A DNA stretch of 64,000 bases from Dietzia lutea (lineage in GTDB: Bacteria; Actinomycetota; Actinomycetes; Mycobacteriales; Mycobacteriaceae), in the NCBI RefSeq assembly GCF_003096075.1, contig NZ_CP015449.1:186001-250000 (forward strand). The letters run 5' to 3'. This document shows positions 16,822-25,921 of the stretch, piece after piece; the stretch's first letter is position 1; every line of letters starts with the position of its first letter. The notes under the pieces were generated by a model. It had not been told where the DNA came from and searched no databases. It saw only the letters and a program-made list of their open reading frames with translations. A program made the translations under genes and the position numbers.

Positions 16822-17304
16822 TCAGCTCACCAGGATCTGGGTGGCGGTCTCTTTGAGCTTGGCCTTAGCCCATTTGGCCTGGCGCTTGGTCTGGGGTTGG
16901 CATTTCTCCGCGACCGCGAGAAGGTCGCGGTGCCGCAGGCCCTGCGCGGCCTGGGCGATGAGGAGCCAGTCCATGGCTACTCCGGAGGCCTCCATGTAGA
17001 CGGTGCGCAGGTCCTCGAGCACGAGCAGATCCGCATCCCCAATCCTGCCAATGAGCTCGCTTCCCTTCTCCCGCGCTTTCTCGGCCAGTCCAAGCTCGAG
17101 CCGGGGGTCGGGGTCGAGGTCCTGGCCGTAGTCGCCGCCGATCCGGGCGATCTCGGCGATGTGGCTGCGGGACCAGGTGACGAGGTCACGGCCGACGTGA
17201 TAGATCTCGTGATCGACCTTGTGGCGCTCGGAGGTCTGCAGCAGTTTGTGCCCCAGTTTGACCTCGGAGCGGTGCAGTTCCCGGAGAACAGGTCCGAGCT
17301 TCAT
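16822..17304 (-). CDS. Conserved helical protein encoded with the oxidoreductase
   Basis: 160 aa, all helical by appearance, beginning MKLGPVLRELHRSEVKLGHK. It has repeated His and Glu at helix spacing (ERHKVDHEIYHVGRDLVTWS, then AEIARIGGDYGQDL), which recalls ferritin-like or DUF892-like bundles. I do not recognise the exact family. Its ATG overlaps the stop of the molybdopterin oxidoreductase by 4 bp (ATGA), so it is translated with it. A role as accessory or metal/redox partner is inferred only from this coupling. Confidence 0.72.
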   Translation of the reverse strand: MKLGPVLRELHRSEVKLGHKLLQTSERHKVDHEIYHVGRDLVTWSRSHIAEIARIGGDYGQDLDPDPRLELGLAEKAREKGSELIGRIGDADLLVLEDLRTVYMEASGVAMDWLLIAQAAQGLRHRDLLAVAEKCQPQTKRQAKWAKAKLKETATQILVS

Positions 17305-19715
17305 GTCAGGCCTCCCGTGGCCGCTGTCGCCGCCTCGCCTCGGGCGGCGTCGTGGTTATCCGCGATCCGGGTGATGCGCGCAGCAGCGGTTTTGAAGATC
17401 GGCTGTTTGGACGCGGGGTCCCAGTCCGTGGGGGTCAACTCGTTGGCCGCCGTGGCGGAGGCGTCCTCATCGGGGCCGGGGCCGGGGCCGGCACTGGAGT
17501 CCCAGTACCCGTAGTGAAACGGCAGGAAGATCACGCCCGGCCGGATTCCGGTGATCCGGGCCGTGGCGCGAACCTGCCCGCGGGGTGTGGTGATCTGCGC
17601 GAGATCTCCTTCGGTGAGCCCGGCGACGGCGGCGTCGGTGGCGCAGATCTCGACCCACACCTGCGGGGCGGCGGCCTGCAGTTCGGGAGCGCGTCCCGTC
17701 TTGGTGCGGGTGTGGAAGTGGTAGATCGTGCGGCCGGTGATCAGCTGTAGCGGGTACTCGTCGTCGGGGAGTTCGTGGGCGGGGAAGTACTCCGCGCCCT
17801 TGAGCATCGCCTTTCCTTCCGGATTCATCGCCTTGTACTCGGTGGCATCCTTCGGAGCGCCGGTGACCAGGTCACGACCGTAGTTCTCGCAGTAATCCGG
17901 GTCCGCCCAGAACGTCCCGTCCGAGTAGAGCCGCTCTGTTCCCCCAGGGTTCTCGTCATTGCACGGCCACTGGATGCCGGAACCGCCGCGAAGTTTGTCG
18001 TAGGTCAGGCCGGTGTAGTCGCAAGGTCGCCCGCGGCTGCACTCCTTCCACGCGTTGAAGGCGGACTCGGGATCGTGCCACTTGATCAGCGGCTCGCCGT
18101 CCTTGTCCTTGAGTCCCAGGCGGTGGGCGTAGTCGATGAAGATGTCCAGGTCCGACTTGGCCTGCCCCGGCGGGTCGACTGCCTTCTCCGACAGGTGCGC
18201 GGTGCGGTCGGTGTTGGTGAAGGTCCCGGTCTTCTCACCCCAGGTCGCCGCTGGCAGCACGACGTCGGCGAGCTGTGCGGTCTCGGTGAGGAAGATGTCC
18301 TGCACGACCAGCGTCAGCCGCTCTTGGGAGAAGATCGACCGGATGCGGCGAAGCTCCGGTAGCGAGACGGCCGGATTCGTTCCGCTGACCCACAACAGCC
18401 GGATCGACCCGTTCTCCACGTAGCGCATCATCTGCATGGCGTGGGTGGGCGCCGAATAGTGGGGGATGTCCATCGGGTCGACGTTCCAGATCCGGGCCAG
18501 ATCCTCGACATGGGAGGTGTTGGACCAGTTGCGGAAGCCGGCCAGGTCGCCGTCGGCGCCACATTCGCGGGTGTTTTCCGCGGTGGGTTGGCCGTTCATC
18601 TGCAGCACGCCGCACCCGGGGCGGCCGAGCATGCCGCGCAGTAGGTGGATGTTGTTGACCTGCACGGCCGCCGCCGTGGCCTGGTTGGACTGGTAGAAAC
18701 CCTGCAGCACGGTGGACATCAGGCGCTCGGCGCCCCCGATCAGCCGGGCGGCGGCGCGGATCTGCTCGGCCGGGACGTCGCAGATCTCGGCCACCCGCTC
18801 GGCCGGGTAATCGGCGACCTGCTTCACCAACGAGTCGTATCCGACGGTGCGCCGGTCCACATAGTCGCGATCGATGTGGCCGGCCTCGAGCAGTTCGTGG
18901 ATCAGGCCGTTCATCAGTGCCAGGTTGGTGCCCGGGCGCGGAGCCAGATGCAGGGTGGCGTGCTCGGCGACCGGCGTGGGTCGGGGATCGACGCACAGGA
19001 TCTTCGGCGGCTCGTCCCCGGCGAGCCGGTCGAGGATCCGCATCCACGTCACGCTCTGCGTCTCGGCCATGTTGTGGCCATACAGGCAGATGACATCGGC
19101 GTGGTCGATGTCGGCATACGAGCCGGGCTGGCCGTCACATCCGAAGGAGGCCTTGAGCGCAGCCGCGGCCGTCGCGGTGCACAGGCGGGTATTGCCGTCG
19201 ACGTGGTTAGTGCCGATCCCGCCGTGGGCGATCACGCCGAGCGTGTAGTACTCCTCGGCGAAGAACTGACCGGTGGTGTAGAAACCGATCGCACTCGGCC
19301 CTTGCTCCTCGAGCAACTCGTTCGTGCGGCCGACGATCCGGTCCATGGCGGTGTCCCAGTCGGTCTCCACCAGAACCCCGTTCTCGCGGACCAGAGGCCT
19401 GGTCAAGCGGTCCGGGGAGGAGTTGGCTTGCCAGCCGTAGAGGTCTTTGACTCCGAGCCGGCCGTGGTTGACCCGGTCGTCGGCGCGCCCGCGCACCCCG
19501 CAGATCCGGTCGCCGGCGACCGCGATGTCAAGCCCGTCGCCGTTGGAGTGCAGGATCGAGGCGGTCTGCACCCAACGATCGACATCGGCTTCTGCCATTC
19601 CTTCGGCTAGGTGGGTGTCCACCCGGACGGGCCACTGCTGGCCGGGGCCGTAGGGGGTTCGCTCGCCCCACGGGTGTGCCACCCGATCTGGGGCCGACTG
19701 GTTCCTGTGCGACAT
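17301..19715 (-). CDS. Molybdopterin oxidoreductase (FdhF/NapA-like), lacking N-terminal Fe-S cysteines
   Basis: 804 aa from ATG 19715, chosen for the AGGAA just upstream; the frame is open to 19820. It spans the full molybdopterin/bis-MGD fold. The N-terminal region has GVRGRADDRVNHGRLGVKDL. The Mo-ligand region is NTRLCTATAAAALKASFG, with Cys as likely metal ligand. Further regions are GTNPAVSLPELRR, DVVLPAATWGEKTGTFTNTD and a C-terminal binding domain with RTGRAPEL and ARITGIRPGVIFLPFHYG. Where formate dehydrogenases and NapA have CxxCxxxC for a [4Fe-4S] cluster, this protein reads ASILHSNGDGLD, without cysteine. It heads the overlapping operon that ends in the CDF gene. Substrate unknown. 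Confidence 0.85.
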   Translation of the reverse strand: MSHRNQSAPDRVAHPWGERTPYGPGQQWPVRVDTHLAEGMAEADVDRWVQTASILHSNGDGLDIAVAGDRICGVRGRADDRVNHGRLGVKDLYGWQANSSPDRLTRPLVRENGVLVETDWDTAMDRIVGRTNELLEEQGPSAIGFYTTGQFFAEEYYTLGVIAHGGIGTNHVDGNTRLCTATAAAALKASFGCDGQPGSYADIDHADVICLYGHNMAETQSVTWMRILDRLAGDEPPKILCVDPRPTPVAEHATLHLAPRPGTNLALMNGLIHELLEAGHIDRDYVDRRTVGYDSLVKQVADYPAERVAEICDVPAEQIRAAARLIGGAERLMSTVLQGFYQSNQATAAAVQVNNIHLLRGMLGRPGCGVLQMNGQPTAENTRECGADGDLAGFRNWSNTSHVEDLARIWNVDPMDIPHYSAPTHAMQMMRYVENGSIRLLWVSGTNPAVSLPELRRIRSIFSQERLTLVVQDIFLTETAQLADVVLPAATWGEKTGTFTNTDRTAHLSEKAVDPPGQAKSDLDIFIDYAHRLGLKDKDGEPLIKWHDPESAFNAWKECSRGRPCDYTGLTYDKLRGGSGIQWPCNDENPGGTERLYSDGTFWADPDYCENYGRDLVTGAPKDATEYKAMNPEGKAMLKGAEYFPAHELPDDEYPLQLITGRTIYHFHTRTKTGRAPELQAAAPQVWVEICATDAAVAGLTEGDLAQITTPRGQVRATARITGIRPGVIFLPFHYGYWDSSAGPGPGPDEDASATAANELTPTDWDPASKQPIFKTAAARITRIADNHDAARGEAATAATGGLT

Positions 19716-19870
19716 GGAGTTTCCTGAGGACGAGGTCTGTGGGTTAGTCGCCGACCGTACGCCCGGCTCGGCGACCGGTCCATCGGAACGGCTGGAAAGA
19801 ATGCGCGCCGGAGAGGTCACGGAGCGGTTTTCGGGCGTCGATTCGCGGCGATATGCGGTAGCGCTCCGGC

Positions 19871-20197
19871 TCAGTAGTCGTAGTCGTAGTCGGTGCCGCG
19901 GCGTCCCGTGCTCGCGCCGATCCGCCTGAGGTGGATCCGACGGGCGAGACGGATGGCGGGCCGTGCGAGGAACTCCAGCGAACCGAGCAGGAAAAGCCAG
20001 CTGCCGATGGTCTGGGTGGAGTCGAAGAAGAACAGGACGCTTCCGACGAGGAAGAACAGCGCTATGAGTACGTCATTGGCGATGGACAGCGTCTCGTAAC
20101 GGTCGTTGATGACCACCTCGTCTCCCCCGAGAGGAAGCCGCAGCGACGAGTCGGAGCCGGAGGTCGATGGGGTGCTCGAGTGGGAAGCGGTGCTCAT
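19871..20197 (-). CDS. YrhK-like membrane protein
   Basis: 108 aa from ATG 20197. The core VVINDRYETLSIANDVLIAL, then FFLVGSVLFFFDSTQTIGSW and RPAIRLARRIHLRRI match the YrhK domain: two transmembrane helices with a conserved N/D-RYE segment before them. The ends are disordered, with a DYDYDY tail. Function unknown. It lies upstream of the oxidoreductase gene on the same strand, 155 bp away. Confidence 0.78.
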   Translation of the reverse strand: MSTASHSSTPSTSGSDSSLRLPLGGDEVVINDRYETLSIANDVLIALFFLVGSVLFFFDSTQTIGSWLFLLGSLEFLARPAIRLARRIHLRRIGASTGRRGTDYDYDY

Positions 20198-20335
20198 GGA
20201 ATCGCAACCTATGTAGGGAGTCGGCGTGGCCGTCGGCCGCTAAACCACCGGCGGCGGACAGACAGCGACACGGCCTTCCTCGTCGCCGCACGCGCCGGCG
20301 CCGCGCCGGCGACGAAGACGAGGGCGGCGGAAGGA

Positions 20336-20740
20336 TCAGCCGATGGCGCCGAGAAGGTCGGCGCAGGCCTTCTCGCAGCGGCGGCACGCCTCGGCGCAAA
20401 TCTTGCAGTGTTCGTGCATGCTCGCGTGACTCTCACACTCATCGGCGCAGCTCGCGCACGCGGTACGGCACGCGGTGAGCAGTTCCTTGACGACGCCCAG
20501 GTTGCTGCCGGTCCGGCGACTCAACACCGAGGCGGTGGTCGCGCAGACGTCAGCGCAATCCAGATCGGTGCGGATGCAGTCCCGCAGTTCGGCGACCGAG
20601 TCCTCAGCAAGACAAGCGTCGGCACAGGCGGCGCAGATGGTCGCGCAGGCCGCAGCGGCGTCGATGGCCTCGGCGAGGTGCTCCACGTTCAGATCCGTGG
20701 TCGGATTGGGATGCGTCTTGATCATCGAGGTGATGCTCAT
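20336..20740 (-). CDS. Cys-rich four-helix-bundle copper-binding protein
   Basis: 134 aa from ATG 20740 with a GGAGG upstream. It has 16 cysteines, many as CxxxC or CxxC on one helix face (CATICAACADACLAE, CADVCATTASVL, CRTACASCADECES, CKICAEACRRCEKAC). This is the pattern of DUF326/Csp-type copper storage proteins, whose bundles are lined with Cu(I)-binding thiols. There is no signal peptide, so it would be cytosolic. A role in copper buffering is well supported by the family. It stands alone between the YrhK gene and the esterase. Confidence 0.87.
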   Translation of the reverse strand: MSITSMIKTHPNPTTDLNVEHLAEAIDAAAACATICAACADACLAEDSVAELRDCIRTDLDCADVCATTASVLSRRTGSNLGVVKELLTACRTACASCADECESHASMHEHCKICAEACRRCEKACADLLGAIG

Positions 20741-21070
20741 TTGTTTGTTCCTCCGTTTCGTCGTCTCGCCGCCGACTGGCAGGAGCACGGCTTGTCGAAT
20801 CGGACGACCGGGACGGCGATCGGCGTCAGCGAAACCGCTGCCAGCCTTGCCCCGGGCTCGTGGGCACCCACGACGCTACGTCGGCCGCGTGGTCATCACC
20901 ACCGAAGCCGATCTTGAGAAGGAGACGTTGTCGAGAATTTCGACTCCCGCAGTGTCGGTCCAGGACGACATGCCACCAGCAGCGCTGACGATCGCCCCAG
21001 AGGCCTCGATCGCGTCCGGGCAATCCCGTGCACAACCTCGACGAACCGACGGCTCCTGACCGACCGCGTT
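20741..21070. other. Intergenic, no gene recognised
   Basis: About 330 bp upstream of the copper-binding gene and downstream of the esterase. It should contain the promoter of the former; nothing else is recognised. Confidence 0.45.
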
Positions 21071-21988
21071 TCAGGACACCGTCGTGTCCTCCATCTGTCG
21101 CACGAACTCGTGCAGCTGTCGACGGGCGCGGCGACCCTCGGGGATCGGTTGCATCGTCCAGTTGTGGAACATTCCGGGATACTCGTGGAAGTCGACGTGG
21201 ACGTGGCACCGCGCTCCGGCGTCGCGGACTCGTCGGGCGTCCGGGTTGAGGATGTCCCGGGTGCCGGTGAACACGGCCATCGGGGGAAAACCGGTGTAGT
21301 CGGCGTGCACGGGACTGATCTCCGGCGCGGAAAGATCGTCGTTCCCGGCGTACCACCGCCCGGCTTGGCGCAGTCCGTCGATGTCGAGTTCGGGGTCCTT
21401 CGGGTCGATCTGCTCGGACCGCGGGTCGGACATCGCCATGTCGAGCCACGGCGACAACAGACCGAGCGCGGTCGGCATGCCATCACCTCGCTCGCGCAGC
21501 GTCTCGGTCAGGTACACGGCCAGTGCTCCGCCTGCGGAATCGCCGAAGACGAACCGGTGCCCACGGTGATCGGCGAGGAAGTGTTCGTACACGGCCATGG
21601 CGCAGTCTCGGATCTTTTCGTGCTCCGCGCCCGGTGCCAACGGGTAGATCGGAAAGATTACCGTGGCGCCGGTACTTAAAACCACTTCGCGAACGAACCT
21701 CCAGTGGTGGTTGTCCGGCTCGGACACAAACGCGCCCCCGTGTAGATGAAGGATCCGGGTGTCGGTGCGCTGGTCGGCATCAGCGGGAGCAAACACGTGG
21801 CAGCCGACGCCGGCGACCATCTCAGTGCGCACATCCAATCCGCGGCAAGCCGACCGAATCGGCACGGTCTTGTGTGGATCCTGTACTTGCGGCAGTGACT
21901 CGCGCATCGTTTCCGGATTCGCATAGAACTTTTTGCTACGACGTGCGCGAAGCGACGTCATAACCAAGCGGGCGCGCAGAGAGACCAT
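21071..21988 (-). CDS. Alpha/beta-hydrolase, HSL-type esterase
   Basis: 305 aa. It has the hormone-sensitive-lipase oxyanion motif HGGAF, the nucleophile GDSAGG, an acid near GTRDILNPDAR and the catalytic His in YPGMFHNW. Such enzymes hydrolyse short acyl esters. The N-terminus has a short basic leader (MVSLRARLVMTSLRARRSKK) but no clear signal peptide. Monocistronic and divergent from the ATP-grasp operon. Confidence 0.86.
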   Translation of the reverse strand: MVSLRARLVMTSLRARRSKKFYANPETMRESLPQVQDPHKTVPIRSACRGLDVRTEMVAGVGCHVFAPADADQRTDTRILHLHGGAFVSEPDNHHWRFVREVVLSTGATVIFPIYPLAPGAEHEKIRDCAMAVYEHFLADHRGHRFVFGDSAGGALAVYLTETLRERGDGMPTALGLLSPWLDMAMSDPRSEQIDPKDPELDIDGLRQAGRWYAGNDDLSAPEISPVHADYTGFPPMAVFTGTRDILNPDARRVRDAGARCHVHVDFHEYPGMFHNWTMQPIPEGRRARRQLHEFVRQMEDTTVS

Positions 21989-22293
21989 GGGGCCACGCTA
22001 CTGACCAGTCGGTGGAGACGCGTCCTGCGCCGTACCCGGCGCAGCAGCAGCTCCGCGGCGACGTCAGGGGCCGCCGCGGGGCGAGATGCCAAGGCCTCTG
22101 CAGTGTTTGAGAGTCGAACTGCCTTTGTCGGGCGTGGGTTCTGTCCGATTGCGCGCGTGTCAGACATCGGTACCGTCGCCGGAGTAAGGCAATCGAACAC
22201 GGCACCCACCCCGACCATCGGGCGGTCCCTCCGGGCACGGCGCTCGATGGCCCGCCCGGCGGCACACGGTGCGGCGAGTAGTTGGGAGAGGGC
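21989..22293. other. Divergent promoter region
   Basis: About 305 bp between the esterase and the ATP-grasp gene, which diverge. It should hold both promoters. No small gene is convincing. Confidence 0.5.
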
Positions 22294-23583
22294 ATGAGTC
22301 AGAAGAACGTTTTCGTCGTGGGACTCGATGACGCCAATCGGCGCACGCTCCAAGATATCGGCGGGGCGGTGAACTACCGTTTCCACGGTCTGTTGGAGGC
22401 CGAGGACGTCCTCGAGGGCGATTTCCCGATGGCCGAGCTCCTGGACCGTGCGCGCGGCCAACTGGAGTCGTTCGACGGCAGCATCGACGCCATCGTCGGC
22501 TACTGGGACTTCCCCGTGAGCAGCATCGTGCCGATCCTGTGCCGCGAGTACGGATTGCCGGGCGCGCCGCTGGAGGCCGTCCTTGCGTGCGAGCACAAAT
22601 ACTGGAGTCGCCTGGAGCAGCAGAAGGTGATCCCGGACGCGATCCCCGGCTTCGGTCTGGTGAGCGACGAGGACCCGCGGCTGCCGGAGGGGCTGAGCTA
22701 CCCGGTGTGGCTCAAGCCGGTCAAGTCGTTCTCGTCGGAACTGGCGTTCAAGGCCGACGACGGCGAGTCGTTCGCGGCCGCCGTCCGCGAGATCACCGCC
22801 GGGATCAGCCGGGTCGGCGAGCCGTTCGAGTACGTGATGGGCCAGGCCGAGCTGCCCCGGGAGATCGAGGAGATCGGCGGTACCGCGATCCTCGTGGAAG
22901 AGGCGCTGACCGGTCAGCAGGCGGCCACGGAGGGCTACGTCTACCAGGGCGAGGTCGTCCTCAACGGCGCGCTGGACTCGCTCAACTACCCGGGCACCTC
23001 CTCGTTCCAGCGTCACCAGTACCCCTCGCAGCTCCCGCAGTCGGTTGTCGATCGCATGCGTGAGGTCTCCGAGCGGGTGGTCCGGCAGGTCAGGCTCGAC
23101 AACTGCACGTTCAGCATCGAGTTCTTCTGCGACCCGGACACCGGCGCCGTCCATCTCCTGGAGATTAACGCGCGGCACTCCCAGTCGCACGCCGAGCTGT
23201 TCGAGTACGTCGACGGTCTGCCGAACCACCACTGCATGGTGAGCATCGGTGTGGGCGAGGACCCCACGCTGCCGATGCGGCAGGGACCGTATGCGATCGC
23301 CGCGAAGTGGTACCACCGCGCGTATGAGGACGGGGTCGTCAAGCGGGCCCCGACCGCGGACGAGCTTGAGGAGCTCTATGCTCGCGAGCCCGGTGTCGTC
23401 GTGGACGTCCAGGCCCACGCGGGGACACGCCTGTCCGACATGGACGCGCAAGACAGCTACAGCTACGAACTGGCCTACGTCTATGTCGGCGCCGACAGCG
23501 AGGACGAGCTCGTCGAGAAATACCAGCGGGTTGTTGAGAGCTTGCCGTTCGAGATCTCAGGACGGCAGGAAGGAGTTGCCTGA
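22294..23583 (+). CDS. ATP-grasp-domain ligase
   Basis: 429 aa from ATG 22294, preceded by GGGAGAGG. The N-terminal ~120 residues are a small Rossmann-like domain. Residues ~125-330 form the ATP-grasp fold: YPVWLKPVKSFSSELAFKAD, the hinge ILVEEALTGQQAATEGYV, and the Mg-binding end HLLEINARHSQSH. These enzymes make amide or thioester bonds by acyl-phosphate chemistry, often in carboxylate-amine ligation. It is coupled (TGATG) to a CocE-type hydrolase. A degenerate copy of the C-terminal region lies at 27384-27649. Substrate unknown. Confidence 0.85.
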   Translation: MSQKNVFVVGLDDANRRTLQDIGGAVNYRFHGLLEAEDVLEGDFPMAELLDRARGQLESFDGSIDAIVGYWDFPVSSIVPILCREYGLPGAPLEAVLACEHKYWSRLEQQKVIPDAIPGFGLVSDEDPRLPEGLSYPVWLKPVKSFSSELAFKADDGESFAAAVREITAGISRVGEPFEYVMGQAELPREIEEIGGTAILVEEALTGQQAATEGYVYQGEVVLNGALDSLNYPGTSSFQRHQYPSQLPQSVVDRMREVSERVVRQVRLDNCTFSIEFFCDPDTGAVHLLEINARHSQSHAELFEYVDGLPNHHCMVSIGVGEDPTLPMRQGPYAIAAKWYHRAYEDGVVKRAPTADELEELYAREPGVVVDVQAHAGTRLSDMDAQDSYSYELAYVYVGADSEDELVEKYQRVVESLPFEISGRQEGVA

Positions 23584-25604
23584 TGCGCGAAGTCACGTCG
23601 TTGCCCGAATCCGTCCACGAGGAGCGAGTGTGGATCCCGATGTCCGATGGCGTCCGCTTGGCGGGGCGCCTCTGGCGCCCGCACTCCTCGGATGACCGGC
23701 CCGTCCCGGGGGTCATGGAGTATTTGCCGTACCGCCAACGTGATCTGACGGCGTGGCGGGATTCCATCCACCATCCCTATCTCGCCGGGCACGGTTACGC
23801 CTGCCTGCGCGTGGACCTGCGCGGAACCGGGGATTCGGACGGGGTGTTGCTCGACGAGTACCTCGAGATCGAACAGCGCGACGGCGAGGAGGCGTTGGCC
23901 TGGCTCGCCGACCAGCCCTGGTGCAACGGCCGCCTGGGGATGATGGGCATCTCCTGGGGTGGCTTCAACGCCTTGCAGATCGCCGCCCGCAGGCCCGAAG
24001 GCTTGCAGGCCATCGCGATCTCCTCATTTACCGATGACCGCTACGGCGATGACATGCACTACATGGGTGGCGCGCTGCTGTCGGACAATCTCGCCGAGGC
24101 CGGAACGATGTTCGCGCACGCGACCTTGCCGCCGGATCCGGAGATGGTCGGGGACCGCTGGCTGGAGATGTGGACCGAGCGGTTGGAGTCCGCCGGCCCG
24201 TGGGCGGACAACTGGCTGTCCCACCAGCGTCGCGACGCCTATTGGCGGCACGCGTCGGTGCGGGAGGACTACAGCGATATCCGGGTGCCGGTTCTGGCCT
24301 CGAGCGGCTGGGCAGACGGCTACTCCAACACCGTGACTCGCCTGCTGGCCAATCTCGACGTGCCACGCCGCGGACTGATCGGGCCGTGGTCGCACAAGCT
24401 GCCCCACCTCGGGCAGCCGGGCCCGGCGATCGGCTACCTCCAACAACTCGTCTCCTGGTGGGATCACTGGCTCAAGGACATCGACAACGACGCCCTCGAC
24501 GGGCCGATGCTGCAGATGTGGATGCAGGACAGCGTCCCCCCGTCGACGTCGTATGAGGAGCGGCCCGGCCGCTGGGTGGGGGAGGACCAGTGGCCTTCAC
24601 CCAACGTGCAGGAGGAGACGTTCCCGTTGGCTCCGCACCGCATCGCCGACCCAGGAGAGGCCGTGCGCGAAGAGACGCTGACCGTGTCGTCGCCGTTGTC
24701 GGTCGGTCAGTACGCCGGGAAATGGGCGTCCTACAACGCCCCGCCGGACCTGCCGTATGACCAACGAGAAGAAGACGGCGGCTCACTGGTCTTCGACACC
24801 GACCCGCTGATCGAGCCGGTGGAAATCCTCGGCGCACCCAGCGTGGAGCTGGAAATCTCCGCCGACCAGCCCGTCGCCATGATCGCGGCACGACTGAGCG
24901 ACGTGGCCCCGGACGGCCGGGCCACACGCGTGAGCTACGGACTGCTCAACCTGACGCACCGCGACGGACATGAGCATCCTGAGCCGCTTGTACCCGGCCG
25001 GCGCTACCGAGTCACCGTTCAGCTCAACGGTGTCGCGCAGCACTTCCCCGCGGGACACCGGATCAGGCTGTCGCTGTCGACCTCATACTGGCCGCTCGCC
25101 TGGCCACCCCCGAGGCCGGTGATGCTGTCAGTGTGCCTGCCGGGCAGCGCGCTGGTGCTGCCGACGCGGTCGCCCGAGACCGATGCGCGACTCCCCGCGC
25201 GTGACCTCGGAGAGGCCGAGGGGTGCGAGCCGATACCGATGACGCAGGTGACCCCGGGCGAGCACCACTGGATCGTGCGCCGCGATCTCGCCGACTACCG
25301 GTCGGCGCTGGAGATCGTCAAAGACAACGGACGGGTCCGCTTCGACGACATCGACCTAGAGATGGTCAAGCGGGTCACCGAGGAGTACGGGTGGGTCGCC
25401 GACGACTTCACCTCCGTCTACGGTCACACTCGGTGGTCCATCACCTTCGAACGCGGCGAGTGGCAGGCCACCACGGTCACCGAGACGCACCTGTCCTGCA
25501 GCGAGACCGCGCTCCACCTTCACGCACGGCTGGACGCCTACCACGGCGACGAACGGATCACCTCTCGCAACTGGACACACACCATTCCCCGCGACCATGT
25601 CTAG
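23583..25604 (+). CDS. CocE/NonD (S15-type) hydrolase
   Basis: 673 aa. The N-terminal alpha/beta-hydrolase has the nucleophile elbow MGISWGGFNALQ, the DLRGTGDSDG segment typical of the family, an acid in SSGWADGYSN and a His in GPWSHKLPHLG. A C-terminal jelly-roll (residues ~330-560) completes the X-Pro dipeptidyl-peptidase/cocaine-esterase layout. There is no signal peptide. It starts within the stop of the ATP-grasp gene, so ligase and hydrolase are made together: one may form and the other cleave the same kind of amide or ester, or one may process the other's product. The extra ~100 C-terminal residues lie outside the classic fold. Confidence 0.86.
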   Translation: MREVTSLPESVHEERVWIPMSDGVRLAGRLWRPHSSDDRPVPGVMEYLPYRQRDLTAWRDSIHHPYLAGHGYACLRVDLRGTGDSDGVLLDEYLEIEQRDGEEALAWLADQPWCNGRLGMMGISWGGFNALQIAARRPEGLQAIAISSFTDDRYGDDMHYMGGALLSDNLAEAGTMFAHATLPPDPEMVGDRWLEMWTERLESAGPWADNWLSHQRRDAYWRHASVREDYSDIRVPVLASSGWADGYSNTVTRLLANLDVPRRGLIGPWSHKLPHLGQPGPAIGYLQQLVSWWDHWLKDIDNDALDGPMLQMWMQDSVPPSTSYEERPGRWVGEDQWPSPNVQEETFPLAPHRIADPGEAVREETLTVSSPLSVGQYAGKWASYNAPPDLPYDQREEDGGSLVFDTDPLIEPVEILGAPSVELEISADQPVAMIAARLSDVAPDGRATRVSYGLLNLTHRDGHEHPEPLVPGRRYRVTVQLNGVAQHFPAGHRIRLSLSTSYWPLAWPPPRPVMLSVCLPGSALVLPTRSPETDARLPARDLGEAEGCEPIPMTQVTPGEHHWIVRRDLADYRSALEIVKDNGRVRFDDIDLEMVKRVTEEYGWVADDFTSVYGHTRWSITFERGEWQATTVTETHLSCSETALHLHARLDAYHGDERITSRNWTHTIPRDHV

Positions 25605-25921
25605 GGATACCTGCGCCGAGACTGATGGTTCTCCGAACGGACACGGACACCAGCCTTCAAGGCGACGGGGCGATTCTTGTCCGCGTACAGGGTGACGTAC
25701 TGACTCGGGTACAGACTCCAGAGCCTCGCCGTTCAGGCGGGGCCCTGGGGTGGTTCCGGGATGGCTTCGTCCCGTCAGTTCGTTACCGAGCCCATCGTGA
25801 GTCAGGCGTGCCGCCGGCGTAGTCGTTCCAGTGTCGACTGCCTTGCCTGCTTTCACATGGCGCCCCACCCTCGGCTCTAGGCAGTGCGCGAGGGCAGCGG
25901 TGGCTCGCTAATGTGAGAAGT
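25605..25921. other. Intergenic, no gene recognised
   Basis: About 317 bp between the convergent hydrolase and DUF4383 genes. Nothing with a start signal is visible; it should contain terminators. Confidence 0.45.

Noticed and set aside
18645-19610. 321-codon plus-strand frame
   Set aside because: Antisense to the molybdopterin oxidoreductase.
21958-23451. 497-codon minus-strand frame
   Set aside because: Antisense to the ATP-grasp gene, Arg/Val-rich without recognisable motifs.
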